From Candidatus Palauibacter scopulicola (lineage in GTDB: Bacteria; Gemmatimonadota; Gemmatimonadetes; Palauibacterales; Palauibacteraceae), in the NCBI RefSeq assembly GCF_947581915.1, contig NZ_CANPWG010000058.1, forward strand, positions 1 to 64,000: a stretch of DNA of 64,000 nucleotides, in the 5' to 3' direction. Positions within the stretch are counted from its first letter, which is position 1; each line of letters starts with the position of its first letter. The position numbers and the translations under genes are program-made. Under the pieces are notes generated by a model, which did not search any database, had not been told where the DNA came from, and saw only the letters and a program-made list of their open reading frames with translations. Shown piece by piece: positions 33,844-42,647 of the stretch.

Positions 33844-35064
33844 GTGAGTGACGAGGGGCACCCCTTCGCCCAACTCGGCCTCGCTTCCGACCTCGTCGAG
33901 GCCGTGGCGAGGGCGGGCTACGCCGAGCCCACCGAGATTCAACGCCAGGCGATCCCCGCCGTTCTTGCCGGCCGCGACGTTCTCGGCACCGCCCACACGG
34001 GCACCGGCAAGACGGCGGCCTTCACCCTCCCCGCCGTGCAACGGCTTGCGGCCACGGAGCCGTCCGCCGCCCCGCGGGGCCTCGTCATCACGCCGACGCG
34101 CGAACTCGCCCAGCAGGTCGGAGCGGCGATCATGACCTACGGGGCGTCATCTTCCATCGAGTCCGTCGTCGTCCACGGCGGCACCCCGCTGGGGCCCGAG
34201 AAGGCCGAACTCTCGTTCGGGTGCGACGTGCTCGTCGCCACCCCGGGCCGCCTGCTCGACCACATCAAGCGCGGGAACGCGGACCTGTCCCGCGTCGAGG
34301 TGCTCGTGCTCGACGAAGCCGACCGCATGCTCGACATGGGGTTCATAGACGATGTGAAGGAGATCGTTCGCCACACGCCCGACGACCGGCAGACGCTCCT
34401 CTTCTCGGCGACGATGCCCGATGGCGTCCGGTGGCTCGCCCATCAGCTGATGACCGATCCCGAAGAGGTGCAGGTGGGTCGGGAGACCGCGGCGGAGGGC
34501 ATCCGCCAGGTCCTACATCCGGTGGACTGGTCGCAGAAGCACGCACTCCTTCACCACCTGCTCGGCGAGTGGCCGGAGGGACAGGTGCTCGTCTTCACCC
34601 GCACGCGGGTGACGGCGACCTACCTTGCCGACTACCTGCGCTCGCACGAGGTCGCGGTGGCGGGGCTGCACGGCGGCAAGCACCAGGACCAGCGCGACAA
34701 GGCGCTGCGGCGCTTCCGCGAGGGCTCGATCCGCGTCCTCGTCGCCACGAACGTGGCCGCGAGAGGCCTGGACATCCGCGGCATCCGCCACGTCGTGAAC
34801 TTCGACGTGCCGGAAGATCCGCGAGACTACGTGCACCGCGTGGGCCGCACCGCCCGCGGCGACGACACCGGCGACGCGGTCACGCTCATGGCCGCGAGCG
34901 ACTGGGTCGAGATCCGAGCCATCGAGCGTCTGCTGGGCGAGACGATCGAGCGCCGTGTCGTCCCCGGCTTCGAGCCCGAGGTGGAGCCGCCGCCCCCGGA
35001 GGAGCCGGAGGTCGAGCGCCCCGAGCCCACCGCCCTCAGGCGAGGGATCCGCCGCCGGCGCTAG
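33844..35064 (+). CDS. DEAD-box ATP-dependent RNA helicase (RhlE-like)
   Basis: A 406-residue RNA helicase. The motifs are in order: Q motif (EPTEIQRQAIP), I (AHTGTGKT), Ia (PTRELAQQ), GG, Ib (TPGR), II (DEAD), III (SAT), then in the second RecA domain VFTRTRVTATYLADYL, ATNVAARGLDI and VI (HRVGRTAR). The C-terminal ~40 residues are a Glu/Pro-rich spacer ending in a basic IRRRR tail that may help RNA binding. Such helicases act in ribosome assembly or mRNA decay. GTG 33844 is the natural start just before the Q motif. No obvious operon partner; the gene for a gamma-glutamyltransferase follows after 95 bp. Confidence 0.93.
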   Translation: MSDEGHPFAQLGLASDLVEAVARAGYAEPTEIQRQAIPAVLAGRDVLGTAHTGTGKTAAFTLPAVQRLAATEPSAAPRGLVITPTRELAQQVGAAIMTYGASSSIESVVVHGGTPLGPEKAELSFGCDVLVATPGRLLDHIKRGNADLSRVEVLVLDEADRMLDMGFIDDVKEIVRHTPDDRQTLLFSATMPDGVRWLAHQLMTDPEEVQVGRETAAEGIRQVLHPVDWSQKHALLHHLLGEWPEGQVLVFTRTRVTATYLADYLRSHEVAVAGLHGGKHQDQRDKALRRFREGSIRVLVATNVAARGLDIRGIRHVVNFDVPEDPRDYVHRVGRTARGDDTGDAVTLMAASDWVEIRAIERLLGETIERRVVPGFEPEVEPPPPEEPEVERPEPTALRRGIRRRR

Positions 35065-35159
35065 CAGCCGACTCGTCGGCTTCGGCCCGGCTTTCGCCAC
35101 GCGCATGGCGGGGTCCATATTCGGCTGTCGGCTCGCTCGGTCCCTACCCGGAGGATTCC

Positions 35160-37067
35160 ATGATGTCTGTCGCTCTCGGCTCCCGCTCGCCCCGCCAGGT
35201 GCGGACGCCCCGCGTCGCGCTCGCGGCCCTGCTTTTTCTGGCTCTGCCCCTCGTCGTCGAAGCCCAGCGCACGGCCAAGCCGGTCCTGCACGGACGGCAC
35301 TGGATGGCGATCACCGGCAAGCCGCTCGGCGCCACCGCCGGGGCGCGCATGTTCCACCAGGGCGGCAACGCGGTCGACGCGGCCGCCGCCATGCTCGCCG
35401 CGACCTCCACCATGTGGGACGTGCTCTCGTGGGGAGGGGAGACGCAGGCGCTCGTCTATCACCCCGGCGAACAGCGCGTGATCGGCGTCAACGCGCTCGG
35501 GGTGGCTCCCACCGGCGCGACCCCCGAGCACTACCGTGCGGAGGGCCACGACAACTTCCCGCCCGAGTTCGGTCCGCTGTCGGCCGTGACCCCCGGCACG
35601 CCCGGCGGGCTCATGACGATGCTCGCCGAATGGGGCCGCCTGAGCCTCGCCGACGTGCTTCAGCCCTCGATCGAGATGGCGGACGGATACCCGATCGAAG
35701 CGGACGCGGCGCGCCGCATCCGGAATACGGTGGACGAGATTCGGCAGTGGCCGTCGTCCGTGGATGTGTACTTCACGCACCCGGACGACGCGGAGAACCC
35801 GGGTCCGCGGGAGGGTGAGATCTTCCGGCAGCCCGGCCTCAAGCGGACGCTCGAACGGCTCGTGGAAGCCGAAGCTGCGGCGCTGGCGGGAGGCGCAAGC
35901 CGCAAGGAGGCGATCTACGCGGCCTACGACGCCTTCTACCGGGGCGACATCGCGGCGGACTTCGTTGCGGGCGCGCAGGCGGCCGGCGCGCTCATCACGA
36001 TGGAGGACATGGCGAACTGGCAGGTTTACCTGGAGGAACCCGTCACCGCCAACTACAAGGGGATCGACGTCTACAAGCTCACGACCTGGGTCCAGGGCCC
36101 CGTCATGCTGCAGGCGCTCAACATGGCCGAGCAACTCGACCTCCGGGCCATGGGATACAACAGCGCGAACTACCTCCACGCCCTCTACCAGGTGATGAAC
36201 CTCTCCTTCGCCGACCGCGACTTCTATTACGGCGACCCCTACTTCCCCCCCGCGGAACCGATCGAGGGACTTCTCTCGAAGGACTACGCGAGGGCCCGGC
36301 TCGAGACCATCGACTGGGACCGGAACGATCCGAACGCGGGGCCCGGCGATCCCTATCCCTTCCAGGGGGAGGAGAACCCCTTCGCCGATCTGCTCGAGCG
36401 CTGGGGAACGCGGGCCGAGGTCACGACGGAACAGGGCGTCGAACTGTCGCGGGGCGATCACGCCGAACTCGACGATGACTTCTATCTCGGCACGACCTCC
36501 GTACAGGCGGCGGACGCCGAGGGCTGGGTGGTCTCCATCACGCCCTCCGGCGGCTGGATCCCCGCCGTCGTCGCCGGTGAGACCGGGATCGGGCTATCGC
36601 AGCGGGCCCAGAGCTTCGTGCTCGACGAGGCGGACAACCCGTACAACGTGATCGAGCCCGGAAAGCGCCCGCGCGCCACGCTCACGCCGGGTATGGCGTT
36701 GAAGGACGGCCGTCCCTTCCTCTCCTTCGCGGTCCAGGGCGGCGACGGACAGGACCAGAATCTGCTTCAGTTCTTCCTCAACGTCGTCGAGTGGGACATG
36801 AACGTGCAGCAGGCGGTCGAAGCGCCGAACATGAACAGCTTCCAGATGCGCGGCTCGTTCGGCCAGCACGAGACGCGCCCGGGACGGATGCTCCTGCAGG
36901 ACGCGACCCCGCCCTGGATCCGCTCCGCCCTCGAGTCGATGGGGTACGACCTGACCTTCTCGGAGCGCACGTCCGGGCCGATCAACGCGATCTTCTTCGA
37001 CTGGGAGAACGACGCCTTCTGGGGCGGCTCGAGCCACCACGGCGACGACTACGGCATCGCGTGGTGA
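35160..37067 (+). CDS. Secreted gamma-glutamyltransferase-family protein
   Basis: A 635-residue N-terminal-nucleophile hydrolase with a signal peptide (VALAALLFLALPLVVEAQ), so periplasmic or secreted. The large-subunit part shows MFHQGGNAVDAAAAMLAATS and AVTPGTPGGLMTMLAEWG. The self-cleavage and catalytic threonine should be T445 or T446 in YLGTTSVQAAD, followed by SITPSGGW. Classical enzymes have TTHxS here; the histidine is absent, as in several divergent family members. Normal substrates are glutathione and gamma-glutamyl peptides, but this branch may act on other amides. GGAGG lies 6-7 bp before the ATG. Confidence 0.9.
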   Translation: MMSVALGSRSPRQVRTPRVALAALLFLALPLVVEAQRTAKPVLHGRHWMAITGKPLGATAGARMFHQGGNAVDAAAAMLAATSTMWDVLSWGGETQALVYHPGEQRVIGVNALGVAPTGATPEHYRAEGHDNFPPEFGPLSAVTPGTPGGLMTMLAEWGRLSLADVLQPSIEMADGYPIEADAARRIRNTVDEIRQWPSSVDVYFTHPDDAENPGPREGEIFRQPGLKRTLERLVEAEAAALAGGASRKEAIYAAYDAFYRGDIAADFVAGAQAAGALITMEDMANWQVYLEEPVTANYKGIDVYKLTTWVQGPVMLQALNMAEQLDLRAMGYNSANYLHALYQVMNLSFADRDFYYGDPYFPPAEPIEGLLSKDYARARLETIDWDRNDPNAGPGDPYPFQGEENPFADLLERWGTRAEVTTEQGVELSRGDHAELDDDFYLGTTSVQAADAEGWVVSITPSGGWIPAVVAGETGIGLSQRAQSFVLDEADNPYNVIEPGKRPRATLTPGMALKDGRPFLSFAVQGGDGQDQNLLQFFLNVVEWDMNVQQAVEAPNMNSFQMRGSFGQHETRPGRMLLQDATPPWIRSALESMGYDLTFSERTSGPINAIFFDWENDAFWGGSSHHGDDYGIAW

Positions 37068-37081
37068 CTGCTGGCGTGGCC

Positions 37082-38881
37082 CTACTCGCCTCGCTCCATG
37101 ACGTCGAACAGATCGTAGCGCCCCGGTGAACGGGTCCGGCCGCCCCGGCGGCCGGATCCGCCGCGCGGGCCGTCCCCGTCGCCTTCGGCGGGCCGCAGGT
37201 CTCCGGGGTCCGCCGGACGCCGCAGGTGCCAGTCCGTCGTGCGCTGGTACGCCGCGATGACGGCGAGCAGGTGGTGCTCCGCGTAGGGCTCCGCGCCGAA
37301 CATGCCCCCGATGGGTCTCGGGTATCCCGTCGATTCGGTCTCGAACCCGATCGGGAAGCCGATGAGCGGCAGCCCCACCATGTCGAACGGGAAGGGCGCC
37401 GTCTGCGTCACGAGGTCGCAGCGGCCGAACACCTCGTCGAGGATCTCCTCCAGGAGGACGAGCCGGGCCCGCGAGCCCCGCACGTACTCCGCCGCCGGCA
37501 GGAGGAGTCCGTTGATCCACGGCGCGAGCGAGACGCCGAACTTCCTCACGTCATCCCGCAGGTGTTCGAGGAAGATCTCGGAGCGCTCCGGCAGCCGCAC
37601 GTTGTTGAAGTTGAAGCTCGTCAGCGTCTCCCAGTGGGTGGAGAAGTCGAGTTCGACGATCTCCGCCCCCACTTCCTCGAGGGTCGCGAGCATGCGCCGC
37701 CGCGCCTCCACCGTCGCCACCTCGCGGCGGTATGCCGCCTGCGTGCGTTCGCGCCGCGGGAACGAACTCCCGATGCGGTCGATGTCCGGGTCCGGGTCGG
37801 GCGCGGGATCCTCCGGCGGTTCGGGCTCGTCCAGGAAGCCCGGCAGGACGCCGATCCGCACCGCCCCCCCGCGTTCCGGATGCGTGAGCGCGCCGGCGTT
37901 CTCGCGTACCGTTCCCAGGTAGTCCGGAACCGGCGGGAGGCCGAGCGACCGGGGATCCGCGGGGTCCGGTCCCGCCATGATCTGCAGCATCAGCGCGGCG
38001 TCGACCGCGTCCCGGGCCAGCGGGCCCGGGTGGTCTCGCGTATAGGTGAGAGGCAGGATCCCGTGCAGCGAGACCCGGCCCATCGTCGGCTTGATGCCCG
38101 TCAGGGCCTGCGCGTTCGAAGGGTTCGTGATCGAGCCGCCGGTTTGCGTCCCCGTACTCGAGGCCGCCATGCGCGCCGCGACCGCCGTCGCCGATCCGCT
38201 CGAGGACCCGCCCGGGCTCACATCGTCCTGGTGCGGAGCCCAGGCGTTCACCGTTGTGCGCTCCCCCGTGGGCGTCGATGCGGCCGTCGTCGCGAGCGGG
38301 CCCATCTGGGTCTTGCCGAGCAGGATCGCGCCCGCGTCCCGAAGCCGGGCCCACGAGGTCGCGTCGAAGTCCGGCACGAAGTCCTCGAAGATGAACGAGT
38401 TGGCCGTCGTGCGGACTCCGGCCGTGAAGTAGTTGTCCTTGATCGCGAGCGGCACGCCCGTCAGCGGCCCCCGCCCGCGCGTCCGGTCGGCGGCACGGGC
38501 CGCCTCGAGCGCGGTCCGGGAAACCACCGTGTTGAACGCCTGGTAGCGGGGCTCCCACCGGCCGATCCGCGCGAGATACGCCTCGACGAGTTCGACCGCG
38601 CCCACGTCGCCGTCGCGCAGGAGCCGCGCCGCCTCCGCGAGCGTGAGTTCGGTCGGGTCCGCGGGTTGCGGACGGCCCGCCGGCGGAAGGTCCGGTTCGC
38701 CGAGGCGTCCGGCCACGGCCCGGCGACGCGCTCCGTCTGCCCCCGGGGAGCGCGTTCCACTCCCGGATCCCCGGCTGGAGACCGCGCCCAGGGTCGAGGG
38801 GGCCGCCAGGGCCGTCGCGGTCAGCGCCGTCATCCGCTCGAGGAAACGGCGCCGGTTCAGCTCACCCACGGTTCCGGGCAC
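37082..38881 (-). CDS. Amidase-signature enzyme with Tat-like signal
   Basis: A 599-residue amidase-signature hydrolase. The N-terminus NRRRFLERMTALTATALAAP is a twin-arginine-type signal, so export in folded form is likely. The Ser-cisSer-Lys triad is present: lysine in LAIKDNYFTAGV, the cis-serine in SPGGSSSGSATAVA and the nucleophile in GTQTGGSITNPSNAQ. A negatively charged insert (EPPEDPAPDPDPDIDRI) sits in the second half. Substrate (peptide amide, aryl amide, or other) cannot be told. The start codon overlaps by 20 bp the end of an upstream 94-residue gene, which suggests an operon. Converges on the gamma-glutamyltransferase-like gene. Confidence 0.92.
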   Translation of the reverse strand: MPGTVGELNRRRFLERMTALTATALAAPSTLGAVSSRGSGSGTRSPGADGARRRAVAGRLGEPDLPPAGRPQPADPTELTLAEAARLLRDGDVGAVELVEAYLARIGRWEPRYQAFNTVVSRTALEAARAADRTRGRGPLTGVPLAIKDNYFTAGVRTTANSFIFEDFVPDFDATSWARLRDAGAILLGKTQMGPLATTAASTPTGERTTVNAWAPHQDDVSPGGSSSGSATAVAARMAASSTGTQTGGSITNPSNAQALTGIKPTMGRVSLHGILPLTYTRDHPGPLARDAVDAALMLQIMAGPDPADPRSLGLPPVPDYLGTVRENAGALTHPERGGAVRIGVLPGFLDEPEPPEDPAPDPDPDIDRIGSSFPRRERTQAAYRREVATVEARRRMLATLEEVGAEIVELDFSTHWETLTSFNFNNVRLPERSEIFLEHLRDDVRKFGVSLAPWINGLLLPAAEYVRGSRARLVLLEEILDEVFGRCDLVTQTAPFPFDMVGLPLIGFPIGFETESTGYPRPIGGMFGAEPYAEHHLLAVIAAYQRTTDWHLRRPADPGDLRPAEGDGDGPRGGSGRRGGRTRSPGRYDLFDVMERGE

Positions 38882-39146
38882 TCACTTCGGCGGGGTAGAT
38901 GGCCGGCGCCGGCCCCATGGGGTCGAACTCGAAGTCCGCGATCGCCCCGGGCGTCGACCTCAGGAAGCGCCGCGCGGACGCCATGATGCGGCGTTGGTCC
39001 GCCGGCGTATCCTCATCGTCCTCGGGGAGCACGGAGAGATCGATGCCCGCGAGCGCGAGGCGCGTGCGGATGTACGCGTCGAGTTGCTCGTCCGTCACCT
39101 CCTGTGGCGACGCGACGGAACGTGGCGGAGAGGGTCGGCGGGCCAT
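38862..39146 (-). CDS. Hypothetical 94-aa protein, partner of the amidase
   Basis: A short acidic/alpha-helical protein starting at ATG 39146 with GGAGG seven bases upstream; the long frame further upstream is not supported. It includes SPQEVTDEQLDAYIRTRLAL, PEDDEDTPADQRRIMASARR and a C-terminal Pro-rich IADFEFDPMGPAPAIYPAE. No signal peptide or cysteine pair is visible. It overlaps the start of the Tat amidase, so it is co-transcribed and translationally linked; a chaperone, Tat-escort or small-subunit role is guesswork. Small partner genes of this kind often precede Tat-exported enzymes. I do not recognise the family. Confidence 0.7.
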   Translation of the reverse strand: MARRPSPPRSVASPQEVTDEQLDAYIRTRLALAGIDLSVLPEDDEDTPADQRRIMASARRFLRSTPGAIADFEFDPMGPAPAIYPAEVSARNRG

Positions 39147-39493
39147 GGCGCCTCCGTTGGGGAGAGGTTCGGAAGCATCATGGTGTCGCCGACCGCCGCG
39201 CGCCACCGGGGTCTTCGGTTCTGTGTGCGCCACCGGGGTTTGCCGCGAACCCGAAGCCGCACTAACGTTCACGGAGACGGATGCAAGGCCATATTTCTTG
39301 AGCCAACAATTGCCCATAGAGGCTCCGATCCGAAGGCGGACGTCATGCCCCGCGGGGACGGCGAAAACCGATGGGAGGAGCCGAACCGTGTTGCGGAGGG
39401 CTTCAAGAAATCCCCTTGCATCTGATTCTACAGAGGGGGTGACCCACGGGTCGCCCCTTTTGCATCCGGCGGGGGACGGCATGGGGTGGCGGC
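39147..39493. other. 347-bp intergenic region between divergent genes
   Basis: No protein gene is supported here. It must contain the promoters of the amidase pair (minus strand) and of the zinc-ribbon gene (plus strand). A relatively AT-rich stretch (about 39270-39320, including CATATTTCTTGAGCCAACAA) is the likeliest promoter zone. On the plus strand a terminator-like hairpin with four following Ts lies at 39434-39461 with no gene before it, which suggests a short non-coding transcript or an attenuated leader. Confidence 0.5.
39434..39461 (+). terminator. Terminator-like hairpin not preceded by a gene
   Basis: AGGGGGTGACC (39434-39444) pairs with GGTCGCCCCTT (39449-39459), allowing two G-T pairs, and the 3' side runs into TTTT (39458-39461). 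On the plus strand this has the form of an intrinsic terminator, about 32 bp before the GTG of the zinc-ribbon gene. With no upstream gene in that orientation, it would end a small RNA or attenuate the downstream gene. Confidence 0.5.
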
Positions 39494-40231
39494 GTGTTTC
39501 TCGAACTGGCTGAAGTCCTGGACTGTCCCGACTGCGGGGCGTCGGCCGGGCTCGTCGCCTTTGTCGACCGGGCCGCGTCGCGTCGCGTGGTCGAGGGACG
39601 CCTGGGCTGCCCCCTGTGCGAGATCGAGGTGCCCATCCGCCGGGGGACGATGCGCTTCGATCTTTCCGATGCCGAGCGACGCGCCGCTCCGGCGCTCAAG
39701 GCGCCGGCGGCTCCGGCCTGGCCCGCCGGGGAAGCCGCTCCCGATGCGGCCCTTCGCCTTGCCGCGCTGCTGGGCGCGAGCGACCGGGCCGGCATGGTGG
39801 TGCTCCTGGGCCCGCGGCTCGCCGCGCACGCCCCCGCCATCGCCCGCCTCGGAGACCGTCTCGAGGTGCTCGTCTGGCTGCCGGACGCCGGCGGCCGTTC
39901 GCCCCCCCCCGCCGTGGCCGTCGAGGATCTCGCTGCCGGCGTCGATCCCCTCATGGGCGCCGCGCCGGACCGCTGGCCGATCCGCTCCGGCGCACTGCAC
40001 GGCATCGCGCTCGCCGCCCCCATGGCGCTCCCACTGTCCGAGATCTCGCGCTGCGCGCGGCCCGGAGCGCGCCTCGTAGTGGAGACTCCGACCCCCCCGG
40101 ACCTCGACTCGCTCGCCGCGTCGGAGTTCGCGGAAGTCGCCTCCGACCGCACCGTCTGGGTCGGTGAACGTCGCCAGGTCTGGCCGGAAACGCAGCCGAA
40201 AGATTTGCCACAGCCTGAGAAGACGCTATAA
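39494..40231 (+). CDS. Trm112-like zinc-ribbon protein, possible methyltransferase-like domain
   Basis: A 245-residue protein beginning with a Trm112-type zinc ribbon: CPDC (C11, C14) and CPLC (C39, C42) with EVPIRRGTMRF after the second pair. The rest (from about residue 80) resembles the strand order of a Rossmann-fold methyltransferase (MVVLLGPRLA, LEVLVWLPDA, then ARPGARLVVETPTPP). However, a clear SAM-binding GxGxG is not visible, so the domain may be degenerate. Trm112-like proteins activate methyltransferases, and fusions to methyltransferase domains are known. GTG 39494 is the start. The gene ends within a promoter for the next gene. Confidence 0.78.
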   Translation: MFLELAEVLDCPDCGASAGLVAFVDRAASRRVVEGRLGCPLCEIEVPIRRGTMRFDLSDAERRAAPALKAPAAPAWPAGEAAPDAALRLAALLGASDRAGMVVLLGPRLAAHAPAIARLGDRLEVLVWLPDAGGRSPPPAVAVEDLAAGVDPLMGAAPDRWPIRSGALHGIALAAPMALPLSEISRCARPGARLVVETPTPPDLDSLAASEFAEVASDRTVWVGERRQVWPETQPKDLPQPEKTL

Positions 40232-40232
40232 T
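40205..40232 (+). promoter_or_regulatory. Sigma-70-type promoter candidate for the TPR gene
   Basis: TTGCCA (40205-40210), a 16-bp spacer and a perfect TATAAT (40227-40232) overlap the stop codon of the preceding gene. The expected start lies about 80 bp before ATG 40319. This is the cleanest housekeeping-type promoter seen in the window. Confidence 0.6.
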
Positions 40233-40318
40233 TCCCCGTTGTCGCCAGATGTGTGGGGCTGTGTGGAAAGTGGTGGTTGAGTGAGACGTACGGTTCAGCT
40301 CGCTCGGGGGGAGGTGGC

Positions 40319-40756
40319 ATGGTGTGGTGGAAGATCTGGGACAGTGACGGAAGGCGCCGACGGAGGCAGCCGGACTTCTACGAGGAAGGTGTGGAACTCG
40401 TTCGGCAGGAACTCTACCATGAGGCGCTCATCTCGTTTCGGCTCTCCTTGAAGTACGACCCGCGGCATCCGGCCACGCTGGAGCAGATGGCCGTGGTGTA
40501 TACGCACATCGGACTGACCGATGACGCGGTGCGCGCCTACGGGGCCGCCCTCGAGGAGCGCCCGCGCAGCACGGCGGCGCACTACGGCCTGGCCTTCCTC
40601 CTGCTGAAGAAGGGCGCGGAGCGCGACGCCTCGCGGCACCTTCAGGAGTTCCTCGCCTACGCGCGGGGAGACCGGGAGGAGCCGAGGCATCTCGAGCATG
40701 CCCGGCGCACCCTCCAGCGGCTCGGCGTGCCGGCCGCGGAATCCGTCGCGCACTAG
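40319..40756 (+). CDS. Tetratricopeptide-repeat protein
   Basis: A 145-residue soluble protein of about three TPR units: YEEGVELVRQELYHEALISF, then ATLEQMAVVYTHIGLTDDAV and AHYGLAFLLLKKGAERDASR. TPR arrays mediate protein-protein contacts; no catalytic domain is attached. The N-terminus MVWWKIWDSDGRRRRR is tryptophan- and arginine-rich, which could associate with membrane surfaces. GGGGGGAGG directly upstream of ATG 40319 supports this start. It lies between the zinc-ribbon protein and FadD; FadD starts 20 bp after its stop, so co-transcription is likely. Confidence 0.85.
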   Translation: MVWWKIWDSDGRRRRRQPDFYEEGVELVRQELYHEALISFRLSLKYDPRHPATLEQMAVVYTHIGLTDDAVRAYGAALEERPRSTAAHYGLAFLLLKKGAERDASRHLQEFLAYARGDREEPRHLEHARRTLQRLGVPAAESVAH

Positions 40757-40775
40757 CGGCCCGCGTACGAGCAGC

Positions 40776-42647
40776 GTGCACGTATCGAGCCCGCTCCCGG
40801 ACGACTATCGGCCCGGCACATTACCGGAACTCTTCCTCGACGGGCTCTCGCGGCCCCGGAATGACGCGGCGCGCACGCGGGGGGCGGACGGCGCCTGGGT
40901 TTCGACCTCCACGGACGACATCGGGCGCCGCGCCCGCGCCATTGCGCTCGGGCTCCGCACGCGGGGGTTCGTGGCGGGTGACCGCATCGCGATCCTCTCG
41001 CAGACCCGCCTCGAGTGGGCCCTGGCCGACTGGGGGATCGTCATGGCGGGACTCACCTCCGTCCCCGTCTACCCCGTGCTGCCCGCCGACCAGGTTCGCT
41101 ACATCCTCGCGGACTCCGGCGCGCGAGCCGTGTTCGTGGAAGACCAGGAGCAGCTGGACAAGGTCGCGGAGGTAAAGGACGACCTCCCGGCCCTGGAGCT
41201 GGCGATCGCCTTCGGGGCCGTCACGGCGCCCGAGGGTTCCTCGCTCGCGACGCTGCAGCTGGACGCCCTCTCCGATCTCGGCGAATCCGCGCCCGAAGCG
41301 CTCGCGGAGACGTACGAGACGCACGCCCGCAAGACGCGCCCGGAAGACCTGGCGACGCTCATCTACACCTCAGGCACGACGGGCGACCCGAAGGGCGTGA
41401 TGCTCACGCACGGCAACTTCCATTCGAACGCGGACATGGCGCTGCGGGTTTTCCCGATGGACTCCACTCACGTGGCCCTCGCGCTCCTGCCCCTCGCACA
41501 CGTGTTCGAGCGCACCGTCGGCCACTACATCATGTGGCGCGCGGGCGTGACCGTCGCGTACGCGGAGTCCCCCAACACGGTGGCCCGCGATCTCGGCGAA
41601 GTCTCACCCACCTTCATGGCCGCCGTCCCGCGCGTGTTCGAGAAGGTGCTCGAGCGGGCCGAGGCGAGCGCCCGCGAGGCGGGCGGGGCGAAGCAGAAGA
41701 TCTTCGACTGGGCGCGCCGCGTCGGGGAAGCGCGCGCGACGGCCGAGCTCGATGGACGTCCGGTCGGTCCGGCTCTCCGTCTCCAGGCCGGCCTCGCCGA
41801 CCGCCTCGTGTTCTCGAAGCTGCGCGCCCGAACGGGGGGACAGGTGCGCTACTTCGTGAGCGGCGGAGCGCCGCTCGCGCCCGCCATCGCCCGCTTCTTC
41901 TTCGCCGCGCGCCTGCCCATCGTCGAAGGGTACGGGCTCACGGAGACCTCGCCCGCCGTCAGCTTCAATCCGATCGACGCCATCCGCCTCGGCACCGTCG
42001 GGAAGCCGATCCCCGGCACCGAGATCCGGATCGCCGAGGACGGCGAGATCCTCATCCGGGGGCCGCAGATCATGGCGGGCTATTACAACAAGCCCGAGGC
42101 GACGGCCGAAGCCATCGACGCCGACGGCTGGTTCCACACCGGCGATGTGGGCGAGGTCGACGAGGACGGGTATCTCCGGATCACGGACCGCAAGAAGGAT
42201 CTCATCATCACCGCCTACGGAAAGAACATCGCCCCGCAGCCCGTCGAGGCGGAGATCAAGCGGCACCCGATGGTGGCGGAAGCCGTGATGGTGGGCGACG
42301 GGAGGAAGTTCCCGATTGTCATCGTCGTGCCCGAATTCGAGGCCCTTCGTCCGGAGCTGCACGGGGTCGAGGAGGCGGCGGACGCCGACCTCGTCTCGGA
42401 CGCCCGGACGCGGGACCTGCTCGAACGGGCCGTGCGGGAAAGCTGCCGGGACTGCGCGCACTACGAGCGGCCGCGCGACGTGCTCCTCGTCCCCGGGCCG
42501 TTCACCGTCGAAGGCGGGGAGCTGACGCCGACGCTCAAGGTCAAGCGCCGCGTGATCGAGACCCGTTTCGCCGACGCGATCGAAGCGCTCTACGAGCGGG
42601 CCGAGGACGCCACGAGCGGGCGGGAACGAGAGCGGGACCGCCCGTGA
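40776..42647 (+). CDS. fadD: Long-chain fatty acid--CoA ligase
   Basis: A 623-residue ANL-superfamily acyl-CoA synthetase that activates long-chain fatty acids. A3 (YTSGTTGDPKGVMLTH), A5 (YGLTETSP), A7 (TGDVGEVDEDGYLRI) and A8 (DRKKDLIITAYGKNIAPQPVE) are present, and the C-terminal LTPTLKVKRR keeps the A10 lysine. The internal helical insertion and ASAREAGGAKQKIFDWA region are typical of the long-chain (FAA/FadD15-like) branch. GTG 40776 is the start; its stop overlaps cutA (GTGA). It contrasts with the ligase-like gene at 25.9-27.5 kb, which lost the A10 lysine. Confidence 0.93.
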   Translation: MHVSSPLPDDYRPGTLPELFLDGLSRPRNDAARTRGADGAWVSTSTDDIGRRARAIALGLRTRGFVAGDRIAILSQTRLEWALADWGIVMAGLTSVPVYPVLPADQVRYILADSGARAVFVEDQEQLDKVAEVKDDLPALELAIAFGAVTAPEGSSLATLQLDALSDLGESAPEALAETYETHARKTRPEDLATLIYTSGTTGDPKGVMLTHGNFHSNADMALRVFPMDSTHVALALLPLAHVFERTVGHYIMWRAGVTVAYAESPNTVARDLGEVSPTFMAAVPRVFEKVLERAEASAREAGGAKQKIFDWARRVGEARATAELDGRPVGPALRLQAGLADRLVFSKLRARTGGQVRYFVSGGAPLAPAIARFFFAARLPIVEGYGLTETSPAVSFNPIDAIRLGTVGKPIPGTEIRIAEDGEILIRGPQIMAGYYNKPEATAEAIDADGWFHTGDVGEVDEDGYLRITDRKKDLIITAYGKNIAPQPVEAEIKRHPMVAEAVMVGDGRKFPIVIVVPEFEALRPELHGVEEAADADLVSDARTRDLLERAVRESCRDCAHYERPRDVLLVPGPFTVEGGELTPTLKVKRRVIETRFADAIEALYERAEDATSGRERERDRP

